A DNA stretch of 64,000 nucleotides, taken from NCBI RefSeq assembly GCF_000378385.1, contig NZ_KB899662.1:375883-439882 (forward strand), written 5' to 3'. Origin of the DNA: Paenibacillus daejeonensis DSM 15491 (lineage in GTDB: Bacteria > Bacillota > Bacilli > Paenibacillales > Paenibacillaceae). The notes beneath the pieces are model-generated. The model worked only from the letters and a program-made list of their open reading frames with translations. It did no database searches and was not told the DNA's origin. A program made the position numbers and the translations under genes. This document shows, one piece after another, positions 16,661-25,381 of this stretch (positions within the stretch are counted from its first letter, which is position 1; each line of letters starts with the position of its first letter).

Positions 16661-16796
16661 CGCCACCCTTCCTTAAAATTCAGGTTAGAATTGACTAAAA
16701 ACAGGTTAACAAACGCCATAGTGTGTGTCAATGGCTCGGTCTATGATGAATAGGAAGCGATTTGAATCCTTACACTAGAGAAGGAGGATTTTGAAG

Positions 16797-18014
16797 ATGA
16801 TCCGGCGTTTCAACGATGAGCGTGACCGTTTTTTTGACTTGAGATACGGTCTGTTTGTGCATTGGGGACTGTACGCGATTCCCGGCTGGCACGAACAAAT
16901 CCTGTGGCGTGGAGACACCTCCCGCGAGCAATACGAGCAATTGATTCATGAATTCAATCCCGTGAACTTTGATCCGGAGGCCTGGCTGGATCTCGCCCAA
17001 GAAGCGGGAATGCAATATTTGTGCATCACCACCAAGCATCATGACGGCTTCTGTCTCTGGGACACCAAGCAGACGGATTACAATATTATGCATACGCCTT
17101 ATGGACGGGATGTGCTCGCCCAGCTGGCAGAGGCTTGCCGGAAGCGGAACTTCCCGCTTAGTTTGTACTACTCGTGTCCGGACTGGCATCATCCAAATTA
17201 TCCGAATCAAGGACGGCATCATGAGATGTTCGGCCCGCGTGCAACCGATACGCCGGATCTGGATCTCTATTACGCGTTCGTGAAAGAACAAATACGGGAG
17301 CTGCTGACCGGGTATGGCCCGATCTACCAATTGTTCTGGGACGTGAACGTGGCGGAATACTACAATCCCGAGCTTAACGCGTATGCCCGTTCCTTGCAGC
17401 CTGGCCTGTTGATTAACAATCGGGGCCCGGATGACGGGGATTACAGCACGCCGGAGCGAGAGCTGCCGGAGGGGTTGGCCTTTGACCGACCAACAGAGGC
17501 TTGCCAGTCGCTTGGCCGCGAGAGCTGGGGCTACCGCTCCGATGAGGATTACTACAGCCGCAAGTTCCTGATGCAAAGTGTGGACCAGATTCTGGCGATG
17601 GGCGGCAACTATTTGCTCAATGTCGGTCCCCGTGCTGACGGTTCAATCGCGGAGGAGAACGCGGCCACATTGCGTGCCATCGGTTCGTGGTATGGCAAGG
17701 TGCGGGAAGCTTTCGATGGCACGTACCCAGCCTCCTATTTAAAGTCGGACTCGTATGACCAAGTGCTGCTGACGCGGAAATATAACCACGTCTATGTCCA
17801 TGCCTACCAGGATTTGCAGACGAGTAGTATTACGCTGAAACCGCTGGATCGTCTGCCTGCTCGTGCTGTTCTGCTGAATGACGGCCGTGAGCTGCCGGTA
17901 CGTATCGCCAAACTTCCATGGTATTGGAAGGAGAAGCCCTATCTACAGGTGCAGAACATTCCCATTGACGAGTATCCTGGCGAGGTACTGGTGGTCCGGT
18001 TGGATTTTGAATGA
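16797..18014 (+). CDS. GH29 alpha-L-fucosidase, cytoplasmic
   Basis: Glycoside hydrolase of 405 aa that removes alpha-L-fucose. The N-terminal block RYGLFVHWGLYAIPG and the TTKHHDGFCLWDT motif are GH29 signatures. The strand with the likely nucleophile Asp is in YQLFWDVN near residue 180. No signal peptide is visible, so it probably acts on imported fucosides. ATG at 16797 has AGGAGG 9 nt upstream. It is shorter than many GH29 enzymes, with only a small C-terminal beta domain. No fucose catabolic genes are adjacent; the divergent AraC gene is the only obvious partner. Confidence 0.9.
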   Translation: MIRRFNDERDRFFDLRYGLFVHWGLYAIPGWHEQILWRGDTSREQYEQLIHEFNPVNFDPEAWLDLAQEAGMQYLCITTKHHDGFCLWDTKQTDYNIMHTPYGRDVLAQLAEACRKRNFPLSLYYSCPDWHHPNYPNQGRHHEMFGPRATDTPDLDLYYAFVKEQIRELLTGYGPIYQLFWDVNVAEYYNPELNAYARSLQPGLLINNRGPDDGDYSTPERELPEGLAFDRPTEACQSLGRESWGYRSDEDYYSRKFLMQSVDQILAMGGNYLLNVGPRADGSIAEENAATLRAIGSWYGKVREAFDGTYPASYLKSDSYDQVLLTRKYNHVYVHAYQDLQTSSITLKPLDRLPARAVLLNDGRELPVRIAKLPWYWKEKPYLQVQNIPIDEYPGEVLVVRLDFE

Positions 18015-18057
18015 AAAAAAGCGATGCCGGAGAGGGTCTCCTGCATCGCTTTTTTTG
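18014..18057. terminator. Intrinsic terminator after fucosidase
   Basis: GCGATG (18021-18026) pairs with CATCGC (18044-18049), flanked by seven A upstream and seven or more T downstream. It can act in both directions, ending the fucosidase and the minus-strand gene at 18117. Confidence 0.88.
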
Positions 18058-18116
18058 TAGCATTGCCTTTTTGAAGCCTTGCGTTGATTCACGTTCTTGC
18101 TCTATACGCACAATCG

Positions 18117-18413
18117 TTACCTTATTCTGCCGCGCTGGGCCGAGTTGATCAGGAGGAACAACCCCGAGATCAAATGCAGGAACCAGCCAACGAACGGGAT
18201 CCATGCCAGCAGAGAGGTCACAATGCCAATAGCGGGTCCGTAAGCCGGCTCATGATTGGAGCGAGACAGCACATACGTAACAAGATGTAAAACCAGCATG
18301 ACTCCTAACAGGGAATAACCACTCGACAAAACCAAGGCCCCGCCCAAAACGGGAATGGCCAAGAACAATTCAGCTATACCTGAAAAAAACTTCAATATCC
18401 GTGACAGGGTCAT
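18117..18413 (-). CDS. Small membrane protein, unknown function
   Basis: A 98-aa hydrophobic protein with three predicted membrane segments (ELFLAIPVLGGALVLSSGY; LLGVMLVLHLVTYVLS; GIVTSLLAWIPFVGWFLHLISGLFLLI). A positively charged end (SAQRGRIR) suggests a cytosolic C-terminus. The start lies near CAGAAGGAGTG-like sequence upstream. I recognise no family. It stands alone between the fucosidase terminator and the gene-poor region. Confidence 0.55.
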   Translation of the reverse strand: MTLSRILKFFSGIAELFLAIPVLGGALVLSSGYSLLGVMLVLHLVTYVLSRSNHEPAYGPAIGIVTSLLAWIPFVGWFLHLISGLFLLINSAQRGRIR

Positions 18414-18990
18414 CAGCAGTCACTCCTTCTTATGTCATGGTACCCATTTTCTCTTACCCACATTGTCTGAATTCGAAGATGTGATTCGCTAGAATCCTCG
18501 CATGGGGGCCCAGCGACGGGCTGATCGAAGCGGCAGAGGTAGCTCCCGAGTGGCATGGTGTATGGTAGATTGCGGCAAATACAGCTTCCGAGCGGTGCGG
18601 TAGATCGCAGGTCCTGGCGCGCTCTCGATCGCAGCGGCAGCTCCTTCCCGCAGTAGAGCGCAGCATGATGGCTGGCGGTCGGTCGAGTCTTGTCTGCGCA
18701 GCCTTGCGCCGGTCTCACGTTTAATCTATGCACCATTTTATTTTCTAGCCAACCCAACTTTCAAATTCAGGTCATTCTATATACGATGAAAAGCAAACCT
18801 GGTCTCGTAAGAAGTTAATTTACACCTACTACCTATGCCTTCCCGCACCCTCTCTCGCCCTACACATCCTCCATAAACGACCCCGGTGTCAGCGCAAATA
18901 TATAGAAAGTTTACTTAGAACAGCTAAAGATGGCTCCAGTGCTGACTGCAAGTATAATAAGTTTACTTAGAGACCACTTTGGCATGGTGG
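18414..18990. other. Gene-free stretch
   Basis: I see no convincing gene here. It contains two AAGTTTACTTAGA direct repeats near 18905 and 18957, and short GC-rich blocks (AGCGGCAG, AGCGGTGCGGTAGATCGCAG). It precedes the second 51-nt array and may be part of the same repetitive landscape. Confidence 0.5.
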
Positions 18991-19000
18991 GCGGCGCTCC

Positions 19001-19330
19001 AACGAAAGTTTCTTGCCTTACAGCACCAGCACACACCCTAACGCACCCTCCAACGAAAGTTTCTTGCCTTACAGCACCAGCACACACCCTAACGCACCCT
19101 CCAACGAAAGTTTTTTCCTTACAGCACCCGCACACGCCCTACCGCATCCTCCAACGAAAGTTTTTTGCCTTACAGCTCCCGCACACACCCTGCCGCATCC
19201 CCCAACGAAAGTTTCTTGCCTTGCAGCACCCGCACACACCCTACTGCACCCTCCAACGAAAGTTTCTTACCCTACAGCACCCGCACTCGCCCCGCCGCAC
19301 CCTCCAACGATAGTCTTGCCTTGCAGCATT
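19001..19330. repeat. 51-nt tandem repeat array, seven units
   Basis: The core AACGAAAGTTTCTTGCCTTA followed by CAGCAC begins at 19001, 19052, 19103, 19153, 19204, 19255 and 19306. The period is 51 nt except for one 50-nt step caused by a single-base loss in the third unit. The remaining half of each unit (CCCGCACACACCCTACCGCA type) is also conserved. The single-base slip breaks any 17-residue reading frame, which argues against coding. The period matches the array at 17-300, and both contain TTACAGC. Confidence 0.92.
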
Positions 19331-19421
19331 CGTACACTGGGGACGGGTTACGTTACGTTTGCCATCTCGCATTATTCGTCGCTCAGCACACACGCATGTA
19401 GCCGCAGACTTAGCAAACACA

Positions 19422-19472
19422 ATTCCAGCAGAAATCCCGGGCTAGGAGCGGACCCGGGATTCTTGCTGGAAT
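19422..19472. repeat. Long inverted repeat
   Basis: The 20-nt arms ATTCCAGCAGAAATCCCGGG (19422-19441) and CCCGGGATTCTTGCTGGAAT (19453-19472) pair with 18 of 20 matches around an 11-nt loop. No T tract follows, so it is not a normal terminator. It sits between the repeat array and the carboxypeptidase gene. Confidence 0.75.
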
Positions 19473-19517
19473 GCAGCTAGCTGGTCTAGGAGTCTGGCGT
19501 GGTGAGTAATCTATGAC

Positions 19518-20177
19518 TTAGCCTCCCATATACTCCTCCAAACAAACACCCAAGCGCTCCATTTCCTGCGCTGCTTCACGTCCCACATACCGGAAATGCC
19601 ATGGCTCGTAGCGTGTCCCCGTCAGGTGCATCTTATCCCGAGGATAGCGGAGAATAAAACCGTAGCTGCTGCAGTTTTGCGCCAGCCACTCGTACACTTC
19701 ACGATTTGTCGAACGGATCTTGTCAGCGTTGATATCGACCGCAATCCCCAGTTGGTGCTCACTATGATCGGGCAGGGCTACCCATGCTTCGGCCAGCTCC
19801 CGGGACTCTTCCGCCGAATGCCCCTCTGAACGGTAAGCCTCAATTTTCTCCTTCATGATTTGTTGCTGCGTTGCTTTCGTCCGGTATCCTGATCTCACAA
19901 CCGTATGATGTCCAGTTGCTCTCGCAGCTTCCAGCATCTGCTGGAGTGCCGGGTAGATTCGCGCATCCACGGACTCTCCGCCAGCCAGCTGCACCAGCTC
20001 CACCATATAGTCTTGTGGTATGGCATGCCAGCGATTGACCAACCGCAGCCGCCAGTCCCCTTTTCGGTTAGCTCTCCGATTGTTAGTTGGTTGTGCAGAT
20101 CTATGCCATGTCCCGCCGAGGGTCAACAGTGTACTAATGATGAACAGCAGCGGCCCTGAGGTCAGTTTGATTTTCAT
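19518..20177 (-). CDS. VanY-type D,D-carboxypeptidase (M15B)
   Basis: Extracytoplasmic zinc peptidase (219 aa) that trims the terminal D-Ala from peptidoglycan stem peptides. An N-terminal signal or anchor helix (PLLFIISTLLTLGG) is present. The catalytic domain shows RSGYRTKATQ, SEHQLGIAVDIN (Zn ligands His and Asp) and EPWHFRYVG (catalytic Glu and Zn His). ATG at 20177 has AAGGTGGC upstream. The usual family includes VanY and DacY-like enzymes, many of them housekeeping. There are no van resistance genes nearby, so a glycopeptide resistance role is not indicated. Confidence 0.88.
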   Translation of the reverse strand: MKIKLTSGPLLFIISTLLTLGGTWHRSAQPTNNRRANRKGDWRLRLVNRWHAIPQDYMVELVQLAGGESVDARIYPALQQMLEAARATGHHTVVRSGYRTKATQQQIMKEKIEAYRSEGHSAEESRELAEAWVALPDHSEHQLGIAVDINADKIRSTNREVYEWLAQNCSSYGFILRYPRDKMHLTGTRYEPWHFRYVGREAAQEMERLGVCLEEYMGG

Positions 20178-20367
20178 GTTTCCCAGCCACCTTTCCTATC
20201 AGCCTGTCCGGCTTGATATCTCTATTTTACCGGGATACGGCGCTCAGGGTTTGAGTTTTGACTTAGCAATTTCTTAAGAAAGCGTAAGACTTCTCTTAAT
20301 ATTTATTCTGGCTTAAATCTTTTTGTACAATTACCATCGTCTATATGGTGAAAATGAGGTGAGAGTC

Positions 20368-20934
20368 GTGTATACGGACGAGGAACTGGCAGGCCGATTG
20401 CAGCGGGGCGATCCCGAGGCGCTCGACGCGCTGATCCGACGCCACTATCAGCTGGTGTTCGCTTATATCTACCGGTGTACCGGTGGAGATTATCATACCG
20501 CCTATGATCTGACCCAAGAGACATTTATCAAGCTGGTACGCGCGGCCGGCACACTCGCCAGCGGTGATAGCCTGAAGCCCTGGCTGTTGCGGATCGCGCT
20601 CAATACATGCCGGGACTACTATCGCAGCCGCACCTACAAGAGCAGGCAATCTGCCCCCTATCAGGAAGAGTTGGCCACAACTACGGACCGCGTCGTGCAT
20701 CTGGGAAAGGACCTGGAAGATCGGGAAGAGCTGGAACGTCTCCTGAGCCTGCTGCCGGATTACCAGCGGGAGACGATGATTTTGCGCTATTATCATGATC
20801 TGAAAATCAAAGAAATTGCCGAAGTGATGTCGGTTGGCGAATCGACTGTAAAATCGCGGCTCAAGCAAGGGCTGGACAAGCTGCGCCAGCGGTTTGGAAG
20901 GAGGGAAAAGCATGACAAGAAAAACGCTGAATGA
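20368..20934 (+). CDS. ECF-type RNA polymerase sigma factor
   Basis: Sigma-70 family ECF protein (188 aa). Region 2 spans AYIYRCTGGDYHTAYDLTQETFIKL, and region 4 spans LPDYQRETMILRYYHDLKIKEIAEVMSVGESTVKSRL. GTG at 20368 follows GAGGTGA at a spacing of 6 nt; an upstream ATG lacks a ribosome binding site. Its 3' end overlaps the next gene by 23 nt. Downstream come a membrane protein and an ABC-2 transporter, a layout like the B. subtilis sigY-yxl operon. I infer that the sigma factor controls the exporter and is itself held by a membrane protein. Confidence 0.9.
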   Translation: MYTDEELAGRLQRGDPEALDALIRRHYQLVFAYIYRCTGGDYHTAYDLTQETFIKLVRAAGTLASGDSLKPWLLRIALNTCRDYYRSRTYKSRQSAPYQEELATTTDRVVHLGKDLEDREELERLLSLLPDYQRETMILRYYHDLKIKEIAEVMSVGESTVKSRLKQGLDKLRQRFGRREKHDKKNAE

Positions 20935-21736
20935 TGACCTGCCTGACGTATCAGAGGAAGAACTAAAGCGGTTGGAGAAGCTGCTGAATAATTGGCAGCC
21001 ACCTTATCCAGCATCATCAGATGTTGACAGGACCATCGCTGCCGCAAGGCTGGAGCTACAATTGCAGAACGATACCAAGCCTGCTCCAGGCCTGTGGATA
21101 GCAAGACTGCTGCGACTCACGGCAACCGAATTATCCGGCTTCAACACATGGTATTGGGTGATGAGTCTGTTCCTTTATATCCTTGGTCTCGCGGTATTGC
21201 TGCAATTCCAAGGAGAGCCTCGGTTTGCATTATTCGCCCTGGCTCCAGTGCCGTTCTTGGTTGGTCTATCGGAGGTTCTGCGCAGTCGGGATACGGGGAT
21301 GCTAGAGCTGGAAATGTCCTGCCGGTACAACGGGGCAAGCGTCATGCTGGCCAAGCTGTGCATCACTGCCGGCTATACCATCCTGTTGAACGCATGCGCA
21401 GCGACCTGGTTCGCCAGCTCGTACGCCGGCCTCGGACTGGGGACCCTCATGCAGGCCTGGCTCCTTCCATTTACACTCATGACAGCGCTAGCCTTGGCTG
21501 TTGTCATGCGTCTGCGTGGAAGCAATGCCGTAGTGTTGACGCTCTCGATTTGGGGCAGCTGCTGTGTACTATTGCTATTCAACCCTGGCATCATAGAACA
21601 GCTCACTTCGCTTCCGTACAGTACCGGACTGCTGGCCGCCACGCTGGGAACGGGATTGGCACTCTTTCTGGGGTATCGGCTACTGCAACAAACAAACACG
21701 GGGAAAGGAGGCGATTGGCTTGAAGCTGGTTATTGA
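20912..21736 (+). CDS. Polytopic membrane protein, candidate anti-sigma factor
   Basis: A 274-aa protein with an acidic cytosolic N-terminus of about 75 residues (LPDVSEEELKRLEKLLNNW, VDRTIAAARLELQL). About six membrane segments follow from residue 85 onward. There is no zinc anti-sigma (HxxxCxxC) motif. ATG at 20912 has GGAAGGAGGG upstream and overlaps the sigma gene, so translation is coupled, as is common for sigma/anti-sigma pairs. It could also be a third membrane subunit of the ABC exporter. The function is inferred only from position and topology. Confidence 0.6.
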   Translation: MTRKTLNDDLPDVSEEELKRLEKLLNNWQPPYPASSDVDRTIAAARLELQLQNDTKPAPGLWIARLLRLTATELSGFNTWYWVMSLFLYILGLAVLLQFQGEPRFALFALAPVPFLVGLSEVLRSRDTGMLELEMSCRYNGASVMLAKLCITAGYTILLNACAATWFASSYAGLGLGTLMQAWLLPFTLMTALALAVVMRLRGSNAVVLTLSIWGSCCVLLLFNPGIIEQLTSLPYSTGLLAATLGTGLALFLGYRLLQQTNTGKGGDWLEAGY

Positions 21737-22598
21737 TCATGTCAGTCGCAGCTATAAGCGGCACTTAGCCATTGATGACGTCAGCTGTGAACTGACGCCT
21801 GGTATTTATGGCTTGATTGGCCCCAACGGAGCCGGCAAAACAACGCTTATGCGCATGCTCGCCGATGTGCTGCGCCCGAGCAGTGGCCAGATCACGGTCA
21901 ATGGTACATCGACGGCCGTACTGGGCGAGCGGTATCGAGATCTGCTCGGGTATCTGCCGCAGGAGGTTGGGTTTTATAGTTACTTTACTGGGGAACGCTT
22001 TATGCGTTATATAGCTTCTCTAAAAGGGCTGCCCGGCCGCGAGTCGGAGGCGCGAATCACTGCTCTGCTCCGGCTGGTCCAGTTGGAGGATCAACGACAT
22101 CGCAAGATCGGACACTATTCTGGTGGCATGAAACGGCGACTCGGCATCGCACAAGCGCTCCTCAATGACCCAAAACTGCTTATTCTCGATGAACCTACAG
22201 CGGGACTGGATCCCAAGGAGCGAATCCGGCTGCGCAATCTGCTCTCCGATATCTCCGGTGAACGAATCGTCATCCTGTCGACCCACATCATCACAGATAT
22301 CGAGTTTATTGCCAAGGAAGTGCTCATTCTCAAAGATGGGCGGCTGGTTCGCCAGGATCCACCGGAGCAGATCCTCCATGAACTGGAGGGTAAAGTTTGG
22401 AGCGTGCAGATCCCCGCACATCGGCTGCATGAACTGGAGAAACAGTATATGGTAGGTAATATTCAGCGACGCGGTGATGAGGCTTTGGCCCGTATCATTG
22501 CCGACCGACGTCCCGAAGGGGAAGCGACAGCACTTGAGCCGCGACTGGAGGATATTTATCTCTATTACTTTGGGGATCAGCCGGAGCGTGACGAATGA
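21720..22598 (+). CDS. ABC transporter ATP-binding protein
   Basis: A 292-aa ATPase of the ABC-2 exporter type. Walker A is GPNGAGKTT near residue 34, the Q-loop is near YLPQEVG, the signature is YSGGMKRR near 132, Walker B is LLILDEPTAGLDP near 151, and the switch His is in STHI. A C-terminal extension follows (residues 215-292). TTG at 21720 is the start, with AAAGGAGGCGAT upstream. It overlaps the preceding membrane gene by 17 nt. It energises the two permeases that follow. Confidence 0.92.
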   Translation: MKLVIDHVSRSYKRHLAIDDVSCELTPGIYGLIGPNGAGKTTLMRMLADVLRPSSGQITVNGTSTAVLGERYRDLLGYLPQEVGFYSYFTGERFMRYIASLKGLPGRESEARITALLRLVQLEDQRHRKIGHYSGGMKRRLGIAQALLNDPKLLILDEPTAGLDPKERIRLRNLLSDISGERIVILSTHIITDIEFIAKEVLILKDGRLVRQDPPEQILHELEGKVWSVQIPAHRLHELEKQYMVGNIQRRGDEALARIIADRRPEGEATALEPRLEDIYLYYFGDQPERDE

Positions 22599-23734
22599 TG
22601 AACCAACTGATTCAATTGGAGTTATACAAGATCTTCTCTCAAAAAGTAATCTACATCGCCGCTGCGGTCTTCGCTGCCCTATATATTTCCCAGTTTTACA
22701 GCAGTTTGCCTTCTGCCGAGCAGCGGGCGCTGGACAAGGCAGCTTATACCACCTATGGTGGTGTCCTGACCGAGGACAAGCTGGCGTGGGTGGAAGCACA
22801 ATATGAAGCCTATGAACAAGCCCGTCTTGCTGCAGGAGACCAAAGACTCCATTTGGAGGAATCTTTCAGGGCCGAGCATCGGGTTGCGATGGATTTCAAA
22901 AGTGCCCTGCAAGGGAGAGCAACAAAACCGCTCGATGAGCATCCATCGTCTGAATCGGGCAACCGTATTGTCGTTATTGCCTCAACCGGCGAGCAAGTTG
23001 TCGTCATCCAACAGGAAGTCTGGCTGCGTATCCTCATCTTTATTCAGGAGGTCGGCTATTTCTTCGTCGCTGCGCTGGTCATTCTGGGACTTGCCGGCAG
23101 CTACAGCCGCGAGACAAGCGCAGGTATGGATCAGCTGCTGTACAGCTCCCGCCACGGGCGGGGCAAGGGGACGGTGGCCAAGCTCCTGGCCGGTGCGGCC
23201 TATTGCGCCACGATTCCACTATTTTTCGGAGGGCTAGTCGTATCGCTCTATGGTGTTCATTACGGACTCCATGGCTGGGATGCGCCGCTAATCCATTACA
23301 CTCGGCTCTTCGGACAGACCACTTTTACAGGGACAGCACTGCACTATTATGGCCTTCAAGTGCTCCTCTCTGCAATCGGCTGTATCGCGCTGGGCTGGCT
23401 AACCATGCTGCTATCGGCATGGAGCCGCAACGTTCTTGTTCCCGCTATGATTGCAGGTCTTCTATTTATTCTGCCCGTTATCGTGCTGTTCCTGAGTTTA
23501 CCGGAATCCCCCGTAACTTGGGGGGTCATGCTTTTATTCCGGTACATGGAATTCATTCAGGCCAACTACATTGAGGGACAGATTCCGGAACTTTTCTTCC
23601 TGCTATGGGGCTCTTTAGATCGGGGCATTAGCGCTGGTCGGGCAGATCCGATGATTATGTACCAACTGTTATTGAGTCTGATGATCCCGGCAATCCTCCT
23701 GTATTGGAGCATTCGGAGAAAGCAGGTGAGATGA
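22595..23734 (+). CDS. ABC-2 type permease, first subunit
   Basis: A 379-aa membrane protein whose start (ATGA) overlaps the ATPase stop. One membrane helix near residue 20 is followed by a large extracytoplasmic domain (about residues 40-140). Five or so helices fill the C-terminal half, e.g. VGYFFVAALVILGLAGSYSRE and LVPAMIAGLLFILPVIVLFL. The motif SYSRETSAGMDQLLYSSRHGR is typical of ABC-2 permeases of peptide or lantibiotic export and immunity systems. The substrate is unknown. Confidence 0.82.
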   Translation: MMNQLIQLELYKIFSQKVIYIAAAVFAALYISQFYSSLPSAEQRALDKAAYTTYGGVLTEDKLAWVEAQYEAYEQARLAAGDQRLHLEESFRAEHRVAMDFKSALQGRATKPLDEHPSSESGNRIVVIASTGEQVVVIQQEVWLRILIFIQEVGYFFVAALVILGLAGSYSRETSAGMDQLLYSSRHGRGKGTVAKLLAGAAYCATIPLFFGGLVVSLYGVHYGLHGWDAPLIHYTRLFGQTTFTGTALHYYGLQVLLSAIGCIALGWLTMLLSAWSRNVLVPAMIAGLLFILPVIVLFLSLPESPVTWGVMLLFRYMEFIQANYIEGQIPELFFLLWGSLDRGISAGRADPMIMYQLLLSLMIPAILLYWSIRRKQVR

Positions 23735-23736
23735 CA

Positions 23737-24549
23737 ATGATGACGCTGATCCGAATGGAGCTGTACAAACTGGTGGCGGGACGTTGGCTCCTCGTAGCTT
23801 GTGGTGGCATTGTTGCAGCCGCTGTCCTCCAGGCAGCGATGCATTATCAATGGTCGGATAGGTCCGCCTGGGAGAGCATCGTACGCTTCCCCTATGCATC
23901 CGGGGCTGCGTACGAAGCGATCCTGCTGCTGTTCGTTCTGCCAGGCTGTTTCAATCTGGAGCGCCAGTGGGGGACACTGACGCTGCTGTTGAGCTCACGC
24001 AATGGCCGCACCAAGGTGCCTTCTGCCAAGCTCTGGGCTGCCTCGCTGTATACGACCGGCGTTGTGGCCGGCTGCTGGCTCTTGGGACTGACCATCCACC
24101 TCTCTTATGGAGGCTGGGAGGGCTGGGATGTTGCCTTACAATCGATGCCCGGCTATGCGGATTCGCCTTGGATAATGCCAATCTGGCAATACGTCTTGAT
24201 TCAGATCGGAACCAATTGGCTTGGCTGCATGACTTTCATGCTGTTTCTGCTCTGGCTGTCAGCGGCATGCCGCTCATCGTTGACGGTCTTTTTTCTGGGC
24301 GGCATCGTGTTTGTCTTGTCTTTTCTGATCCATAACTTCTCGGTCTTCTCGCTGCCTTGGGCGCTCAAGAACCTCACGATGATGGAGGTGCTGCGTGTGG
24401 AAAATGTATTCAACCGTCCCCGTTATGTGCTTGCCGGTCCATGGGCGCTTCATCTGCACCCCGGCTGGTTTTATCTGTATACCATCCTGCTGGCAGTGGT
24501 GCTCGCTTGTTCGGCCAATCGGAGGGCAAGACGCGAGGAGGCAACGTAA
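23737..24549 (+). CDS. ABC-2 type permease, second subunit
   Basis: A membrane protein of about 270 aa with six hydrophobic segments. LIRMELYKLVAGRW at the N-terminus parallels QLIQLELYKIFSQK of the preceding permease. It has the same ERQWGTLTLLLSSRNGRTK-type loop. ATG 23737 lies 6 nt after GCAGGTGAG; ATG 23731 and 23740 are alternatives. It is the last gene of the sigma-exporter operon and converges with the aspartate dehydrogenase-like gene without a clear terminator. Confidence 0.8.
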   Translation: MMTLIRMELYKLVAGRWLLVACGGIVAAAVLQAAMHYQWSDRSAWESIVRFPYASGAAYEAILLLFVLPGCFNLERQWGTLTLLLSSRNGRTKVPSAKLWAASLYTTGVVAGCWLLGLTIHLSYGGWEGWDVALQSMPGYADSPWIMPIWQYVLIQIGTNWLGCMTFMLFLLWLSAACRSSLTVFFLGGIVFVLSFLIHNFSVFSLPWALKNLTMMEVLRVENVFNRPRYVLAGPWALHLHPGWFYLYTILLAVVLACSANRRARREEAT

Positions 24550-24577
24550 CACTCTCAATTAACCAGAGTTCCGTCTA

Positions 24578-25381
24578 TTAAATGCCAATGACGAACACGG
24601 AGCTCTGATCGCGGATGGCTTTGACCACGCTCATCGCAACGATATAGCCGGTCTTGGGGTTGCTTGCAGAAGGTGTGTTCTCAAGTTCAAGCCGGATGCG
24701 GCCGAAACGACCGCTTGCTACGATCTCGTGCATGTTGCGTGAGATGCCGGGATCTACAATGACTTTAACTTTGGTCTCGTCCATTCCGACTCCCGCCAGA
24801 CTCAGGGCTGCCGAGACGTTGACGCTCTCGGGAAACAGCAGCGCTGCCTCGCGTGCGATCCCTTCATAGGCCGTGTACGGCTCCGTTAATCCGCCGAGAT
24901 CGACCTCACGCTCAATGACCGTGCCGTACCAGGCCTTTGGCGGCTTGCGTGTAGTTAGCGACACCTCCTCCATGGGCCCCAGACTTCCTGCCGCGATACG
25001 ATCAAGTCCGCCAATGGCCGCCGAAGGCACAATGATCCGCCTGCCAGCTGCCTCTGCGGCTGCTTTAAGCTCGCTGAGCAGCGTCTCATCCGCGAGCGCG
25101 CCGACACTGACGATGATCAAGTCGGCACCGTTCGCCAACACGTCCCTTCCATAGAGCCGTACCGCTTCGTGTCCCGCCGATTCGACGACGATGGTAGGTT
25201 TGGTCGCGTGAAAAGCCTCCGGATCGTCGAAGATCCACGGCGAGAGCGGATGATCCTGCCAGCGGCTCCGGTTACGTACCAGAATAGCCGCCAACTCTGC
25301 GGCCCCAGCCAATTGAGAGTGAATGGCTGCCGCCACGTCCTCGCCGATTGTCCCCAATCCAATGATGCCAATTCGATTCAT
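24578..25381 (-). CDS. L-aspartate dehydrogenase-like protein (DUF108)
   Basis: A 267-aa NAD(P)-dependent dehydrogenase of the NadX/AspDH fold. The family reaction converts L-aspartate, NAD(P)+ and water to oxaloacetate or iminoaspartate. The Rossmann motif GIIGLGTIGEDV is at residues 4-15, VVESAGHEAVR near 66-75, and the conserved His in ISRNMHEI near 218. ATG at 25381 has CAGGAGGCG upstream. It is not next to nadA/nadC. It flanks the oxidative cluster at 25.8-39.4 kb, so it more likely acts in catabolism of an amino or imino acid than in NAD synthesis. The true substrate may not be aspartate. Confidence 0.8.
   Translation of the reverse strand: MNRIGIIGLGTIGEDVAAAIHSQLAGAAELAAILVRNRSRWQDHPLSPWIFDDPEAFHATKPTIVVESAGHEAVRLYGRDVLANGADLIIVSVGALADETLLSELKAAAEAAGRRIIVPSAAIGGLDRIAAGSLGPMEEVSLTTRKPPKAWYGTVIEREVDLGGLTEPYTAYEGIAREAALLFPESVNVSAALSLAGVGMDETKVKVIVDPGISRNMHEIVASGRFGRIRLELENTPSASNPKTGYIVAMSVVKAIRDQSSVFVIGI

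Noticed and set aside
18930-19480. Frames encoding 17-residue repeats (TKVSCLTAPAHTLTHPP type) in the second array
   Set aside because: A one-base loss in the third unit shifts the frame, several frames are open at once, and no ribosome binding site is present. Low-stop repeat DNA explains it.
19518-20177. Glycopeptide resistance (van) gene
   Set aside because: VanY-type carboxypeptidases are common housekeeping enzymes, and vanHAX or vanRS are not nearby.
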